Shown: positions 24,098 through 32,471 of the stretch, in pieces
Layout of the letters: each line of letters opens with the position of its first letter
Numbering within the stretch: the first letter of the stretch is position 1
Assembly: GCA_030605835.1 (NCBI GenBank)
Contig: JAUWHO010000048.1
Span: 1 to 64,000, forward strand
Length of the DNA stretch: 64,000 nucleotides
Reading direction: 5' to 3'
From: Candidatus Zixiibacteriota bacterium
GTDB taxonomy: Bacteria > Zixibacteria > MSB-5A5 > DG-27
Made by a program: the position numbers and the translations under genes
The notes under the pieces: model-generated
Told to the model about the DNA's origin: nothing
What the model saw: the letters and a program-made list of their open reading frames with translations, nothing else
The model's database searches: none

Positions 24098-24883
24098 CTA
24101 TCCGATCTCTCCCCCTTCTGCATACATCCTGAGGGCCATCTTGGCGGCCTTGACCGCCTGCCCCAGCCTGCAATTGTTGAAATAGAGACGCGCTTCCTTC
24201 GCCTTCTTTGCCATCTCCATTAAGAGCTCTTTCCACTCCCCTAATTCCTCCTCTGAATAATCATAGTCATAACGGAGGCTTCCCTCCCCAGACCACCAGG
24301 TCTTCTTATTCCGCCCGTGAAAGCGCAGATAAGCAATCGGTCCGACCACCTTATTCTGAGGCGGCAGCAGGCCTGGCAGTTGAGGCTCATCGACGTTGAC
24401 GTAGCCTAAGCCCTCCTTCTCCAGAAGTTGGAAGACCTCCTCATTCAACCAGCTTCTGTGTCTGAACTCCACGAATAGAGGCACCCTCGGGAGGTGTTTG
24501 GGTGTCTCTCGCAAGTATTCCATGTTGGCCTTCGTCTTCTTGAAAGACCAGGGGAACTGCAGAAGAAAGCCAGCCAGCTTTCCGGCTTCTTCCAGAGGCC
24601 TGACGGCTTCGCTGAGTTTTTTTGCCGGCTCCTCGTGGTCTTTTCTGGAGTGGGTGAGAGATTTATGCGCTTTCACGACGAAGTCGAATTTGTCGTCCAT
24701 CTTCTTGAGCATATTGTGAAAAACCGCAGGGTGGGGAATGCCGTAATAGGTGGAATTGATCTCGACGGTGTCGAAGTGCTGTTGATAATAGTCGAGCATC
24801 TTGCCCTTTTCAATCCCGGGGGGATAGAAGGGGCCCACCCAGTCAGCAAAGCTATAGCCCGAAGTTCCGATTCTGATTTTCAT
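24098..24883 (-). CDS. DUF72 (YecE-like) protein
   Basis: 261 residues of a widespread TIM-barrel family of unknown biochemical function. Family marks: RIGTSGYSFADWVGPFYPPG at the start, VEINSTYYGIP, FVVKAHKSLTHSRKD, LLQFPWSF, VPLFVEFRHRSWLNEEVF, AYLRFHGRNKKTWW and LYFNNCRLGQAVKAA, where the usual family text is FNNC..G.A..NA. The start ATG 24883 gives the canonical MKIRIGTSGYS. It is on the opposite strand to yqeB and separated from truA by a palindrome, so it is probably monocistronic. Confidence 0.92.
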   Translation of the reverse strand: MKIRIGTSGYSFADWVGPFYPPGIEKGKMLDYYQQHFDTVEINSTYYGIPHPAVFHNMLKKMDDKFDFVVKAHKSLTHSRKDHEEPAKKLSEAVRPLEEAGKLAGFLLQFPWSFKKTKANMEYLRETPKHLPRVPLFVEFRHRSWLNEEVFQLLEKEGLGYVNVDEPQLPGLLPPQNKVVGPIAYLRFHGRNKKTWWSGEGSLRYDYDYSEEELGEWKELLMEMAKKAKEARLYFNNCRLGQAVKAAKMALRMYAEGGEIG

Positions 24884-24951
24884 AGTCGTGGAACCATAGC
24901 GGTTCGCTCCGAAAAGGTGATACTGTTTCCTATTTTCTTCAAAGAAGGTTT

Positions 24952-24971
24952 GTCGGGCAAGAATGCCCGAC
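24952..24971. repeat. Short palindrome between truA and DUF72 genes
   Basis: GTCGGGCA-AGAA-TGCCCGAC, a perfect 8-bp stem with a 4-base loop. Confidence 0.75.
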
Positions 24972-24988
24972 CCATCAACTATTAGATG

Positions 24989-25720
24989 TCAATATCTCAC
25001 TGCCACCAGGCAGAGCCCCTTTGCGGGTGCAGTTGGCCCGGCCTTGGTGCGGTCTTCAAGCTGCAGTATCTCTCCGAATTGTTCTTTGGGCAGAAAGCCT
25101 CGCCCCACCTCAACCATCGTCCCCACCAGGCTCCTCACCATGGTGTGCAAAAACCGGTCGGCCTCGATATGAAATAGAAGTTCCCTTCCCACTTTTTTCC
25201 AGTCGGCGACCATGACTTCACAACTGCAGTCATTCTTCTGGGATTTGGCCACGCAGAAGGAGGTGAAGTCGTGCTCCCCTCTGATCGCCTCGGCACACCA
25301 TTTCAATTCCTCTAATTGTAGATCGTAGATGAGCTCCCAGAGGTAGCGGTGGTTCAAGGCGCTCCTGCCGAGATGTATGCGGTAGGAGTAAATCCTGCTT
25401 ATGGCGCTGTAACGGGCGTGGAAGTCCTCCGGAACCTCTGTCAATTCTCGGATCACAATATCTGTGGGAAGCATAGAGTTCAGAGAGTGCAACAGCTTGG
25501 GCAGATCAACCTCTTCTTCGATGACGAAATTCGCCACCTGCCCGAAGGCGTGAACTCCGCTGTCGGTTCGCCCGGAACCGACGAGCTCAGTCTTTTTGCC
25601 GAGGATGGTGGTCAAAACCTTCTCCATCTCCCCCTGGACGGTCCTTTCACTCGGTTGGATCTGCCATCCGGCGAAATCGGTGCCGTCATATTCGATGGTG
25701 AGCTTGAGGTTTTTGGCCAT
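24989..25720 (-). CDS. truA: tRNA pseudouridine(38-40) synthase TruA
   Basis: 243 residues. The N-terminus LTIEYDGTDFAGWQIQP and the catalytic aspartate Asp53 in GSGRTDSGVHAFGQ are exact TruA features, with FTSFCVAK and FLHTMVRSLVGTMVEVGRG near the C-terminus. It modifies U38-U40 in the anticodon arm of tRNAs. ATG 25720 overlaps the TGA of ecfT, so the pair is translationally coupled; the same gene order (ecfT-truA) is common in Firmicutes. Confidence 0.96.
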   Translation of the reverse strand: MAKNLKLTIEYDGTDFAGWQIQPSERTVQGEMEKVLTTILGKKTELVGSGRTDSGVHAFGQVANFVIEEEVDLPKLLHSLNSMLPTDIVIRELTEVPEDFHARYSAISRIYSYRIHLGRSALNHRYLWELIYDLQLEELKWCAEAIRGEHDFTSFCVAKSQKNDCSCEVMVADWKKVGRELLFHIEADRFLHTMVRSLVGTMVEVGRGFLPKEQFGEILQLEDRTKAGPTAPAKGLCLVAVRY

Positions 25721-26520
25721 CAACTCAAGATCAGAAAACAGGTGAATAGAAAGAAAAAAGAGACTCCAGCAAAAACCAGCCGATCCTGCCGGCCCAAGGA
25801 TAACTCTCTTAAGTGACTCCTTTCGGCCCCCACCCGGAAACCCCTCACCTCCATCGCCACCGCCAGCTCATCCGCCCTTCTGAAGGTATTGAGGAAAAGA
25901 GGCAGAAGCAAGGCGGAGAGGTGTCTTGCCCTTTTGAAGAGATTCCCACTGTAGGTTATGCCTCGAGCCTGTTGAGCCCGCTTCAAGGTGATTAGCTCCT
26001 CGAAAAGGATGGGGATAAACCTCAACGCAATGGTGAAGATCAAGGTCAGCTCCGAGATCGGAATCTTGAATTTCTTCAGGAAGGAGAAGGTTTTCTCGAA
26101 GGCCTCCGCAAAATCGAGTGGGGTGGTGGTAGCCGCCAGAATAACGGCAGAGTTCAGAAACACAGAAAGCCGCAGGCAGTAGAACAACCCCTTTAGAACA
26201 CCCTCTCCACTGGGTTTCAGAAACCAGAGTTGAAAGATAGGCTGACCCGAGGTGAAAAACAGATGTACCAGAAAGGTGAATGCAAAAAACCAGCTGAATC
26301 CCTTCATGTTTCTCCACAGGAATTGAGCTGGGAGTCTCGCCAAGAGGTAAGTGAAAAGGAGCACCAAGTTCAGAATCAAGAAGAGAAGCGGGTTGAAGAA
26401 AACCGCCGCCAGAAGAATCAGGCACAAAGCTGCAAACAGCTTGGTCCGGGGATCTAAGCGGTGGAGAGGGGAAGACAGAGGTAGATATTGCCCAATGGTT
26501 ATGTTCTCTATCAATGACAT
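25720..26520 (-). CDS. ecfT: Energy-coupling factor transporter transmembrane protein EcfT
   Basis: 266 residues with five or more hydrophobic helices (for example LFAALCLILLAAVFF near 30, and FLILNLVLLFTYLLA). Two cytoplasmic coupling motifs, KRAQQARGITYSG and VAMEVRGFRVG, match the Ala-Arg-Gly motifs that dock onto the EcfA ATPases. The N-terminal SPLHRLDPRTKLFAALCL is family-typical. EcfT links substrate-binding S components to two ATPases for vitamin or metal uptake. Neither ecfA gene nor an S component is adjacent, so they must be elsewhere or the gene is a remnant of an ecfA-ecfA-ecfT-truA operon. Confidence 0.9.
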   Translation of the reverse strand: MSLIENITIGQYLPLSSPLHRLDPRTKLFAALCLILLAAVFFNPLLFLILNLVLLFTYLLARLPAQFLWRNMKGFSWFFAFTFLVHLFFTSGQPIFQLWFLKPSGEGVLKGLFYCLRLSVFLNSAVILAATTTPLDFAEAFEKTFSFLKKFKIPISELTLIFTIALRFIPILFEELITLKRAQQARGITYSGNLFKRARHLSALLLPLFLNTFRRADELAVAMEVRGFRVGAERSHLRELSLGRQDRLVFAGVSFFFLFTCFLILS

Positions 26521-26585
26521 TCTTTGCAGCCAACTTCCACTCGTAGAATATAGACAGGCGACAAGGCCATGTCAATTGCGAGGAC

Positions 26586-26730
26586 AGGAAACGGGTGACA
26601 GGGAACAGGGTACAGGAGACAGGAAACAGGTGACAGCGACTAGGAGGTTTTGGTGTTGCTGGTAATAACCGTTTGCTCCGGAGCGATGCCATTGGCCATT
26701 TACTATTCACCATTCACTATTCACCACTCA
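26586..26730. repeat. Heptanucleotide tandem repeats, locus 2
   Basis: Seven units of the AGGNNAC type (26586-26634: AGGAAAC, GGGTGAC, AGGGAAC, AGGGTAC, AGGAGAC, AGGAAAC, AGGTGAC), then about 60 bases on, five units of CYATTCA type (26696-26730). Same unit length and consensus as locus 1 and locus 3. The 300-bp gap between divergent ecfT and the flippase-like gene holds these and a promoter. Confidence 0.85.
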
Positions 26731-26744
26731 CGAATCGCTTGTCG

Positions 26745-26773
26745 TTGACAAGGACTTGTCATTTCGCTATAAT
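26745..26773 (+). promoter_or_regulatory. Consensus sigma-70 promoter
   Basis: TTGACA (26745-26750), 17 bases, TATAAT (26768-26773): a perfect match to the housekeeping consensus. Drives the flippase-like gene and probably fetAB. Confidence 0.85.
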
Positions 26774-26822
26774 TTTCGTCAACTCGGTGCTTCGGAAGCT
26801 TATTTGAAGGAGAGCGGGGACT

Positions 26823-27818
26823 TTGCTGAAGAAGAAGAGATTCTGGGGAAGTGTGCTGGCAATTGCCATCCTGATATTCTGCTTCTACGATTACGATTTC
26901 AAAACCGTGGGACGATTGGCTAAAGAGGCCAACTACTGGCTCTTACTCCCGATGGCCTCTCTGGAGATATTGCTGGTATTCGTAAGAAGCCAGAGGTGGC
27001 GATACATAATCGATCCCATCAAGAGGACCGACATGTTCCCGATGTTCTCGCTATACTCCATCGGGGCTTTCATAAACCTCTCGCTGCCGGCTTTGACCGG
27101 TCAGATGGCGCGCACCTATCTTCTGAGTAAAAAGGAGAGAATCAGCAAAACCTCCGCTGCCACCAGCATCATCCTGGAGGTGCTCTTCGACGGGTTCAGT
27201 CTGGTGGGATTGATGCTTTTAGTCTCAATGGTGTTTGTTTTCCCGGGCTGGTTGACCAAGTGGGAGGTGGGGCTTGGCGTTGGGGTGATTGCGGGGTTCG
27301 TATTGTTGTATTTCATCAGTCACCAACACGAAAGTCTGGCTTCGCTGGCCAAGAAAAATCTCTCCTTCTTGTCTCCGCGTTTCTACGAAAAGCTCAAAGA
27401 TGCCTGGTACTCGTTTGTGGCCGGGCTGACGATGCTCCGAAGCACCAAACATCTGGCGGTGGTCATACTCTTTTCCCTGTTCTCGTGGCTCGCCAGGGGG
27501 GCGGTCATTTTCTTTTTGGTGAAAGCTCTCAACTTCTCCATGCCGGTGTGGGGTGCTCTGGTGGTGATGGTCATAAACTCCCTAATGATAATGATCGTGA
27601 TTACTCCCGGCAATCTGGGGACCTTCAACCTCGCCTGTCTTTTCGGTTTATCCCTATTCGGGATAGGTAAGACCGAAGCCATGAGCTTTTCGATCCTTCT
27701 CTATGCGGTCACCTTCCTGCCCATCATAGTCTTAGGGTTGGCGTTCGTCCTCAAAGAGGGGTTATCCTTCAAGGAGCTGGGGGTGGAGTCGGAGGCATCC
27801 CTTTCCAGGTCAACTTAG
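26823..27818 (+). CDS. Lysylphosphatidylglycerol synthase TM-region / UPF0104 family membrane protein
   Basis: 331 residues with about eight membrane helices and the family's conserved ASLEILLVFVRSQRWRYI, LPALTGQMARTYLLSKKE and a late ITPGNLGTFNLACLFGLSL block. These proteins are flippase-like, moving lipids or lipid-linked sugars across the inner membrane; the substrate is not known here. The start is a TTG at 26823 with AAGGAG ten bases upstream. A consensus promoter lies 50 bases ahead. It is three bases from the ATPase gene that follows, so the three genes form one operon. Confidence 0.88.
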   Translation: MLKKKRFWGSVLAIAILIFCFYDYDFKTVGRLAKEANYWLLLPMASLEILLVFVRSQRWRYIIDPIKRTDMFPMFSLYSIGAFINLSLPALTGQMARTYLLSKKERISKTSAATSIILEVLFDGFSLVGLMLLVSMVFVFPGWLTKWEVGLGVGVIAGFVLLYFISHQHESLASLAKKNLSFLSPRFYEKLKDAWYSFVAGLTMLRSTKHLAVVILFSLFSWLARGAVIFFLVKALNFSMPVWGALVVMVINSLMIMIVITPGNLGTFNLACLFGLSLFGIGKTEAMSFSILLYAVTFLPIIVLGLAFVLKEGLSFKELGVESEASLSRST

Positions 27819-27821
27819 ACC

Positions 27822-28568
27822 ATGCCGGTCCCCAAACTCAGAATCGAAAATCTCTCCAAAACCAAAGTCGTCAGAGAGGGCAAGAAACGGCGGAAGATTT
27901 CAGTCCTCAGAGATATCTCTCTGGAGATCAAATCCGGAGAGTTCATAATCATTCTGGGACCTTCCGGCGCCGGGAAATCGACGCTGTTGCGCTTGATCAA
28001 TCGTTTGGAGGAGCCAAGCTCGGGAAGCATATATCTGGATGGCACCAATATCAGCGAGCTTCGCACTGATAGAGTGCGACAGAGGATCGGTCTGGTCTTC
28101 CAGGTGCCCGTAATTCTAACCGGTTCGGTTCGTGAAGAGCTAAGCCTGCCCCTGGAACTCCACGATATCAAAGTTGAAAGCGACAATCACCCCGAAGAGC
28201 TCCTCCGAATGGTTAGTCTGGATACCGGCTTGGCAGACAGGGATCCGACTCAATTCTCGTTGGGACAGAAACAGCGGTTGGCTCTGGCCCGCTCGTTGGC
28301 TTTGAAGCCGGAGGTTCTGCTTTTAGACGAGCCCACCTCCGCCTTAGATCCGGCCTCAAGTCTGGCAATTGAAAACTTAATCTTAAAGCTCAACCGAAAG
28401 ATGGGTTTGACCATTCTCTTCGTGACTCACAACGTGGAGCAGGCTAAAAGATTAGGGAAAGATTGTGCCATCATCATAGATGGGGGGATTATCGAAACTG
28501 GAAAGCCGGAGGAGATCTTCGAGCGGACCACCAATCGGGCAATCTTAAATTATCTGGGGAGGAGCTAA
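27822..28568 (+). CDS. fetA: ABC transporter ATP-binding protein, FetA (YbbL)-like
   Basis: 248 residues with Walker A LGPSGAGKST (about 47-56), Q-loop IGLVFQVPVI, signature FSLGQKQRLALARSLAL, Walker B LLLDEPTSALD and switch VTHNVEQA. It stands next to an unmistakable fetB, so it is the ATPase of the FetAB (YbbLM) iron-homeostasis exporter. The signature reads LGQKQR in place of LSGGQ, tolerated in this family. Two bases separate it from fetB. Confidence 0.87.
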   Translation: MPVPKLRIENLSKTKVVREGKKRRKISVLRDISLEIKSGEFIIILGPSGAGKSTLLRLINRLEEPSSGSIYLDGTNISELRTDRVRQRIGLVFQVPVILTGSVREELSLPLELHDIKVESDNHPEELLRMVSLDTGLADRDPTQFSLGQKQRLALARSLALKPEVLLLDEPTSALDPASSLAIENLILKLNRKMGLTILFVTHNVEQAKRLGKDCAIIIDGGIIETGKPEEIFERTTNRAILNYLGRS

Positions 28569-28569
28569 C

Positions 28570-29325
28570 ATGCTCACAGGATATTATCAGGTGCTGATGG
28601 CTTTAGTCCTGATCGCGGTGGCGGTGGTTTTGTCCCGCTGGCAAAGGGCCAGGCTCGAAAAAGATCTTCTGGTTGGAACCGTCAGGGCTTTCGTGCAACT
28701 GGTTGCGATCGGATACGCCTTAGAGTTCATCTTCGACTTGAACCACCCGCTTCTCATCCTGTTGACGATTGTGATAATGATGACTGTGGGCGCTTACACC
28801 GCCGCCGGGAGAGTCAGAGAGGTGCCCTCCGCTTTCGGAATTGCCCTGCTGTCGATTTCCCTGGGCACCTTTTTCACCATAGGTCTGATGCTTCTAACAC
28901 GGATAATCAGCACCGACCCCAAGTATGTTATCCCCCTGGCGGGAATGACGATCGGGAACTGCATGATCGCCACCACTCTCGGTCTGGAACGCATTCACGC
29001 CGAGATCGTCGGCAAGAAAGAGAAAATCGAGGCCATCCTGGCGTTGGGGGCAAGCTCGCGGCAAGCATCTTTAGAGTCCTGTTGTGTCTCCGTCAGGGCG
29101 GCGATGACCCCCATCGTCAACATGATGAAGGTGATCGGGCTGGTGCAGTTGCCGGGTGCGATGACCGGAATGATCTTGGCCGGTGCCAGTCCAGTAGAGG
29201 CGGTGAGAATTCAGATCGTTGTGATCTATATGTTAGCTTCTGCGGTGGGCATCGCCTCCCTCTCCGCCACCAGACTGAGCCTCAGAAGCTACTTCACCAA
29301 ATTCCACCAACTGCGGGAGGTTTAA
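28570..29325 (+). CDS. fetB: FetB (YbbM/UPF0014) membrane permease
   Basis: 251 residues with seven predicted helices. Family blocks: GTVRAFVQLVAIGYALEFIF, TVGAYTAAGRV, VIPLAGMTIGNCMIATTLGLERI, ILALGASSRQASLESCC, and KVIGLVQLPGAMTGMILAGASP followed by AVRIQIVVIYMLASA. FetAB in E. coli exports iron and protects against oxidative stress. The protein is of full length. It ends the operon that starts at 26823; a palindrome (29333-29351) follows the stop. Confidence 0.93.
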   Translation: MLTGYYQVLMALVLIAVAVVLSRWQRARLEKDLLVGTVRAFVQLVAIGYALEFIFDLNHPLLILLTIVIMMTVGAYTAAGRVREVPSAFGIALLSISLGTFFTIGLMLLTRIISTDPKYVIPLAGMTIGNCMIATTLGLERIHAEIVGKKEKIEAILALGASSRQASLESCCVSVRAAMTPIVNMMKVIGLVQLPGAMTGMILAGASPVEAVRIQIVVIYMLASAVGIASLSATRLSLRSYFTKFHQLREV

Positions 29326-29332
29326 ACGTAGC

Positions 29333-29351
29333 CCAGGTTGTCCCAACCTGG
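29333..29351. repeat. GTAG-headed palindrome after fetB
   Basis: GTAGC header (29328-29332), CCAGGTTG (29333-29340), loop TCC, CAACCTGG (29344-29351). May act as terminator stem, though no T-run follows. Confidence 0.75.
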
Positions 29352-29375
29352 AGACTCACCAGTCAGCAATTACAG

Positions 29376-29403
29376 TTGACAAGGATTGAATATATTTTAT
29401 TTT
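29376..29403 (+). promoter_or_regulatory. Probable promoter of the nth-corA operon
   Basis: TTGACA (29376-29381), 16 bases, TATTTT (29398-29403), 33 bases before the ATG at 29436. Confidence 0.55.
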
Positions 29404-29435
29404 TGAATTTAATGATTTGAAAAGTTCCGGCAACA

Positions 29436-30119
29436 ATGAACGTGGAATCTAAAATAAAAAGGATTGATCTACGCCTCCTCGAAGCATACGGGGAGCCGAA
29501 AAGAAAACGAAGACGTGAAGCCCTGGACGAACTCATCCTCACCATCCTCTCTCAGAACACCACCGATACTAACAGTCATCGTGCCTACGAAAACCTCAAA
29601 AGCCGTTTCAAAGGCTGGGAGGAAGTTCGAAAGGCACCAACAGCGCTTCTGGAGGAGACAATCAAAGTCGGAGGCTTAGGAGGGATCAAGGCCCCGAGGA
29701 TTAAGAGAATCTTAGAAGAGGTCAAAAACGGCAACGGCAGTTACGATCTCTCTTTCTTAAGAAAATGGCGAACTGATAAGGTTTTCTCATACCTGACGGG
29801 CTTTCAAGGCGTTGGAGAGAAGACCGCCGCCTGCGTTCTCCTCTTCTCCTTAGGTCGGCCGGTGATGCCGGTGGACACTCACATCTTGCGGGTCTCAAAG
29901 CGATTGGGGTTGGTCGAAGAAGATGACACTCCATCTTTCACTCAGGAAAAGCTAAACCGTCTGGTCCCGAAGACTGCCATCTATCGCTTTCACCTGAACC
30001 TGATCAGGCACGGTCGCTTAATCTGCAAGGCTCAAAACCCTCGATGTGAAGTCTGTTTCCTCAGAAGGAACTGTCGCTGGTATAAGGAAAACAAGAGAGT
30101 TCGCGTTAATCCACAATGA
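29436..30119 (+). CDS. nth: Endonuclease III-like DNA glycosylase/AP lyase
   Basis: 227 residues. The helix-hairpin-helix is LTGFQGVGEKTAACVL with catalytic Lys129, followed by the Gly/Pro-rich loop and catalytic Asp147 in PVDTHILRVSKRLG. Four C-terminal cysteines (C-x6-C-x2-C-x5-C, CKAQNPRCEVCFLRRNC) bind a 4Fe-4S cluster. It removes oxidised pyrimidines and cleaves at abasic sites. It is slightly longer than E. coli Nth (211), with a basic N-terminus PKRKRRREAL, as in the Nth subgroup annotated as endonuclease III-related. The stop overlaps the corA start as ATGA. Confidence 0.93.
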   Translation: MNVESKIKRIDLRLLEAYGEPKRKRRREALDELILTILSQNTTDTNSHRAYENLKSRFKGWEEVRKAPTALLEETIKVGGLGGIKAPRIKRILEEVKNGNGSYDLSFLRKWRTDKVFSYLTGFQGVGEKTAACVLLFSLGRPVMPVDTHILRVSKRLGLVEEDDTPSFTQEKLNRLVPKTAIYRFHLNLIRHGRLICKAQNPRCEVCFLRRNCRWYKENKRVRVNPQ

Positions 30120-31084
30120 TCAGGACTGTACATTATAGTCGCGATAGCGGCATAAGTCAGCTAAGTGGAATCTCCAATTTCAGCGAGCTGGCAAGCTCGG
30201 ATGGTTCTGTCATCTGGGTGGATATGGATCGTCCCACCGACGAGGAGGCCTATTGTCTTACTCACGATTTCAAATTCCATCCCCTGCTGGTCGAGGACGT
30301 TATCGCAGAAGCGCATGCCCCCAAGATCGATGAATTCGAGGACTATCTTTTCGTGGTGTTTCACACGCCTTATTATGATCACGAGGGGGAGGGATTGGGA
30401 ACCAAGGAGATCGATCTCTTCATGGGGAAAAACTACCTCGTCTCCATACGTTATCAGGATTTTCCACCTCTGGATGAGATTGTCAAACGATGCATGCGGG
30501 ATGAGAGGGTCATCTCCCGTGGCCCGGAGTTTCTGCTTTACACCATTCTCGACTATCTGGTTGACGACTACGATCAGTCCTTGAAGGCGATTGAGAACAT
30601 CATCCGCCAGTTGGAGAAGGAGGTCTTCGGCGATCCTCCTAAAGAGACTTTGAGGAAGATTTTCGATCTGCGGGAGGACATTGTCGAATTGAAGCAGATT
30701 GTTGCTCCCCAGCGGGCGATGTTAGCACGCCTTTCTCGCCACACCTCGGAGCTGATCTCCGAGAAAGCCGGAATCTATTTCCGAGACGTTTACGACCACC
30801 TCTCTCGCATAGATGATTTAGCCGACAGCTACCGGGAACTCTTGAGCACCTTCTTGGAGGTCTATTTTTCCACTCTCTCCCAGAGAACCAACGAGGTGAT
30901 GAAGGTCTTGACCATAATCGCCACCATATTTCTGCCCTTGACATTTCTCGTCGGGGTTTACGGGATGAATTTCCAGTTTATGCCGGAGCTGACCTTGAAG
31001 TATGGTTACTTCGGGGTCTGGTTTTGTGCGGCGGTCATCGTGGCGGGCCTGCTTTTCTTTTTCAAACACAAAGGCTGGCTGTGA
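30116..31084 (+). CDS. corA: CorA-like magnesium/cobalt transporter
   Basis: 322 residues. A long cytoplasmic N-domain (DYLFVVFHTPYYD, IDLFMGKNYLVSIRY) leads into coiled helices (LEKEVFGDPPKETLRKIFDLREDI), then two C-terminal membrane helices with the selectivity motif YGMNF between them and KGWL at the end. CorA pentamers admit Mg2+ and gate by binding Mg2+ in the N-domain. Four-base ATGA overlap with nth suggests co-translation. The pairing with a DNA glycosylase is not functionally obvious. Confidence 0.94.
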   Translation: MIRTVHYSRDSGISQLSGISNFSELASSDGSVIWVDMDRPTDEEAYCLTHDFKFHPLLVEDVIAEAHAPKIDEFEDYLFVVFHTPYYDHEGEGLGTKEIDLFMGKNYLVSIRYQDFPPLDEIVKRCMRDERVISRGPEFLLYTILDYLVDDYDQSLKAIENIIRQLEKEVFGDPPKETLRKIFDLREDIVELKQIVAPQRAMLARLSRHTSELISEKAGIYFRDVYDHLSRIDDLADSYRELLSTFLEVYFSTLSQRTNEVMKVLTIIATIFLPLTFLVGVYGMNFQFMPELTLKYGYFGVWFCAAVIVAGLLFFFKHKGWL

Positions 31085-31221
31085 AGTCGAGATCATGCGT
31101 ATGAAGACTCCATTATAGGGTGAACGAGCAGAAAGAGGGGTGACTTGCTACAGCACAATATCTCTCAGATCAGAACATAGCATGACACCAATCAAAGAAC
31201 GCACGCATCGAGTGGCTCAGC

Positions 31222-31260
31222 ATGAGTACTGAACAGGAAAACAGTTTACATTCGTTATGA
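31222..31260 (+). CDS. 12-codon leader ORF ahead of the radical SAM gene (speculative)
   Basis: ATG 31222 to TGA 31258-31260 reads MSTEQENSLHSL. Its stop overlaps the ATG of the radical SAM gene as ATGA, the arrangement used for translational coupling, whereas the radical SAM gene itself lacks a ribosome site. Too short to be confident that it is translated. Confidence 0.3.
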   Translation: MSTEQENSLHSL

Positions 31261-32471
31261 CTAGACATCTCAGGTACAGATATGCTTTGTCCTTGACCAG
31301 TCAGTTCTATTTCTGTGGTGTACCGTTCAGATTGGACACTACCCCCAAGTGTTCGTTAGACTGCGTTTACTGTTTTGCCAAGTCCCGGGGCGGTCGGAGA
31401 ACGTCAAAGGAACTCATTGCTGACTTCGGCTCGCTGCAAGGAAAATTCCGGCGTGTCTTGGAAGCCGATACACACAACACTGATGTAAATGGGGAGATGC
31501 TTGCGAGGAGAGTCCCACTTCATTTCGGTGGAATTAGCGACCCGTTTGCAGACACACAGGCATCGAGCGTCTCGAGGAAGATCCTAGCCCTCTTGAGCAC
31601 ATATGACTATCCTGTGATACTTAGCACCAAGAATACGAGAGAGTTGCTCAAAGATGAAACCACCAGGCTCTTAAAAGACGTGAGATACCTTGCCGTTCAA
31701 GTTTCTATTACAACGCTTGACAGAAGTGTAGCTAAACAGATTGAACCCAACGTTCCTTCACCCCAACAAAGGATAAAATCTATCGAAGCTTTGTCAAAAG
31801 AAGGGATATACACAATCGTCCGTCTACAGCCGTTTTTCTTCCCCTGGCTCAGGCAAGTGGTGGACGACTTGATCCCAATGCTTGGGTCTGCGCGCTGCAG
31901 GCATGTTGTCGTCGAGTATTTGAAGTTGCCCGTTGAAAGGAATATCTCACTTGTGAACGATCTGTTCAAGGTCACTGGATGGAATGCATATGACTTCTAT
32001 GCGAAAAAAGACGCTGAACTAATTGGGCGAGAATGGATTCTTCCTAATCCATTTAAATGGGATAACCTGCAACCAGTAATTACTGCTCTTCGTCAGCACG
32101 GGATGACCTATGGTAGTGGCGACTACGGTTTGAACCACATGGGGGACACCGACTGTTGCTGTGGAATCGACCAGTTAGAGGGGTTCGGGAAGTGGTTTAA
32201 GGGTAACTTCGCAAATGTGATAAGACACTCAGGTAACCAGTATCTTTCCTTTCACGAGGTTGAGAAGCACTGGTTTCCCAAGAGGAGCATAAAGATGTTT
32301 ATGAACTCCAATTGTCGTCTAACACACAGGAACGACGTCCTGTCCTACCTGAGGCAGAAATGGAATGCGCCAGGAACAGTCAACGCGCCAGACAGCTTTC
32401 TCGGGGTGTCGTGGTTCGGCGAGTATGACGAGAGAGGGAACTGCATATACCTGAAGGAGAAAGTATTGTGA
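31257..32471 (+). CDS. Radical SAM enzyme, SPL/COG1533-like, of unknown function
   Basis: 404 residues. The cluster motif is CSLDCVYC (Cys32, Cys36, Cys39). Following blocks PLHFGGISDPFADTQ, YPVILSTKNTREL, LAVQVSITTLD and IVRLQPFF fit the barrel of the spore-photoproduct-lyase-like/COG1533 group. The C-terminal half has unusual features: HMGDTDCCCGID with three consecutive Cys, and NSNCRLTHR, which could hold a second metal site. True spore photoproduct lyase is shorter and its organism is a spore former, so a DNA photoproduct role is not implied. It is fused by a four-base GTGA overlap to a membrane protein gene. The pair looks less GC-rich than its neighbours, suggesting a transferred cassette. 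Confidence 0.8.
   Translation: MTRHLRYRYALSLTSQFYFCGVPFRLDTTPKCSLDCVYCFAKSRGGRRTSKELIADFGSLQGKFRRVLEADTHNTDVNGEMLARRVPLHFGGISDPFADTQASSVSRKILALLSTYDYPVILSTKNTRELLKDETTRLLKDVRYLAVQVSITTLDRSVAKQIEPNVPSPQQRIKSIEALSKEGIYTIVRLQPFFFPWLRQVVDDLIPMLGSARCRHVVVEYLKLPVERNISLVNDLFKVTGWNAYDFYAKKDAELIGREWILPNPFKWDNLQPVITALRQHGMTYGSGDYGLNHMGDTDCCCGIDQLEGFGKWFKGNFANVIRHSGNQYLSFHEVEKHWFPKRSIKMFMNSNCRLTHRNDVLSYLRQKWNAPGTVNAPDSFLGVSWFGEYDERGNCIYLKEKVL

Noticed and set aside
26586-26730. Insertion sequence ends
   Set aside because: Repeats are tandem heptamers and not terminal inverted repeats; no transposase is nearby.
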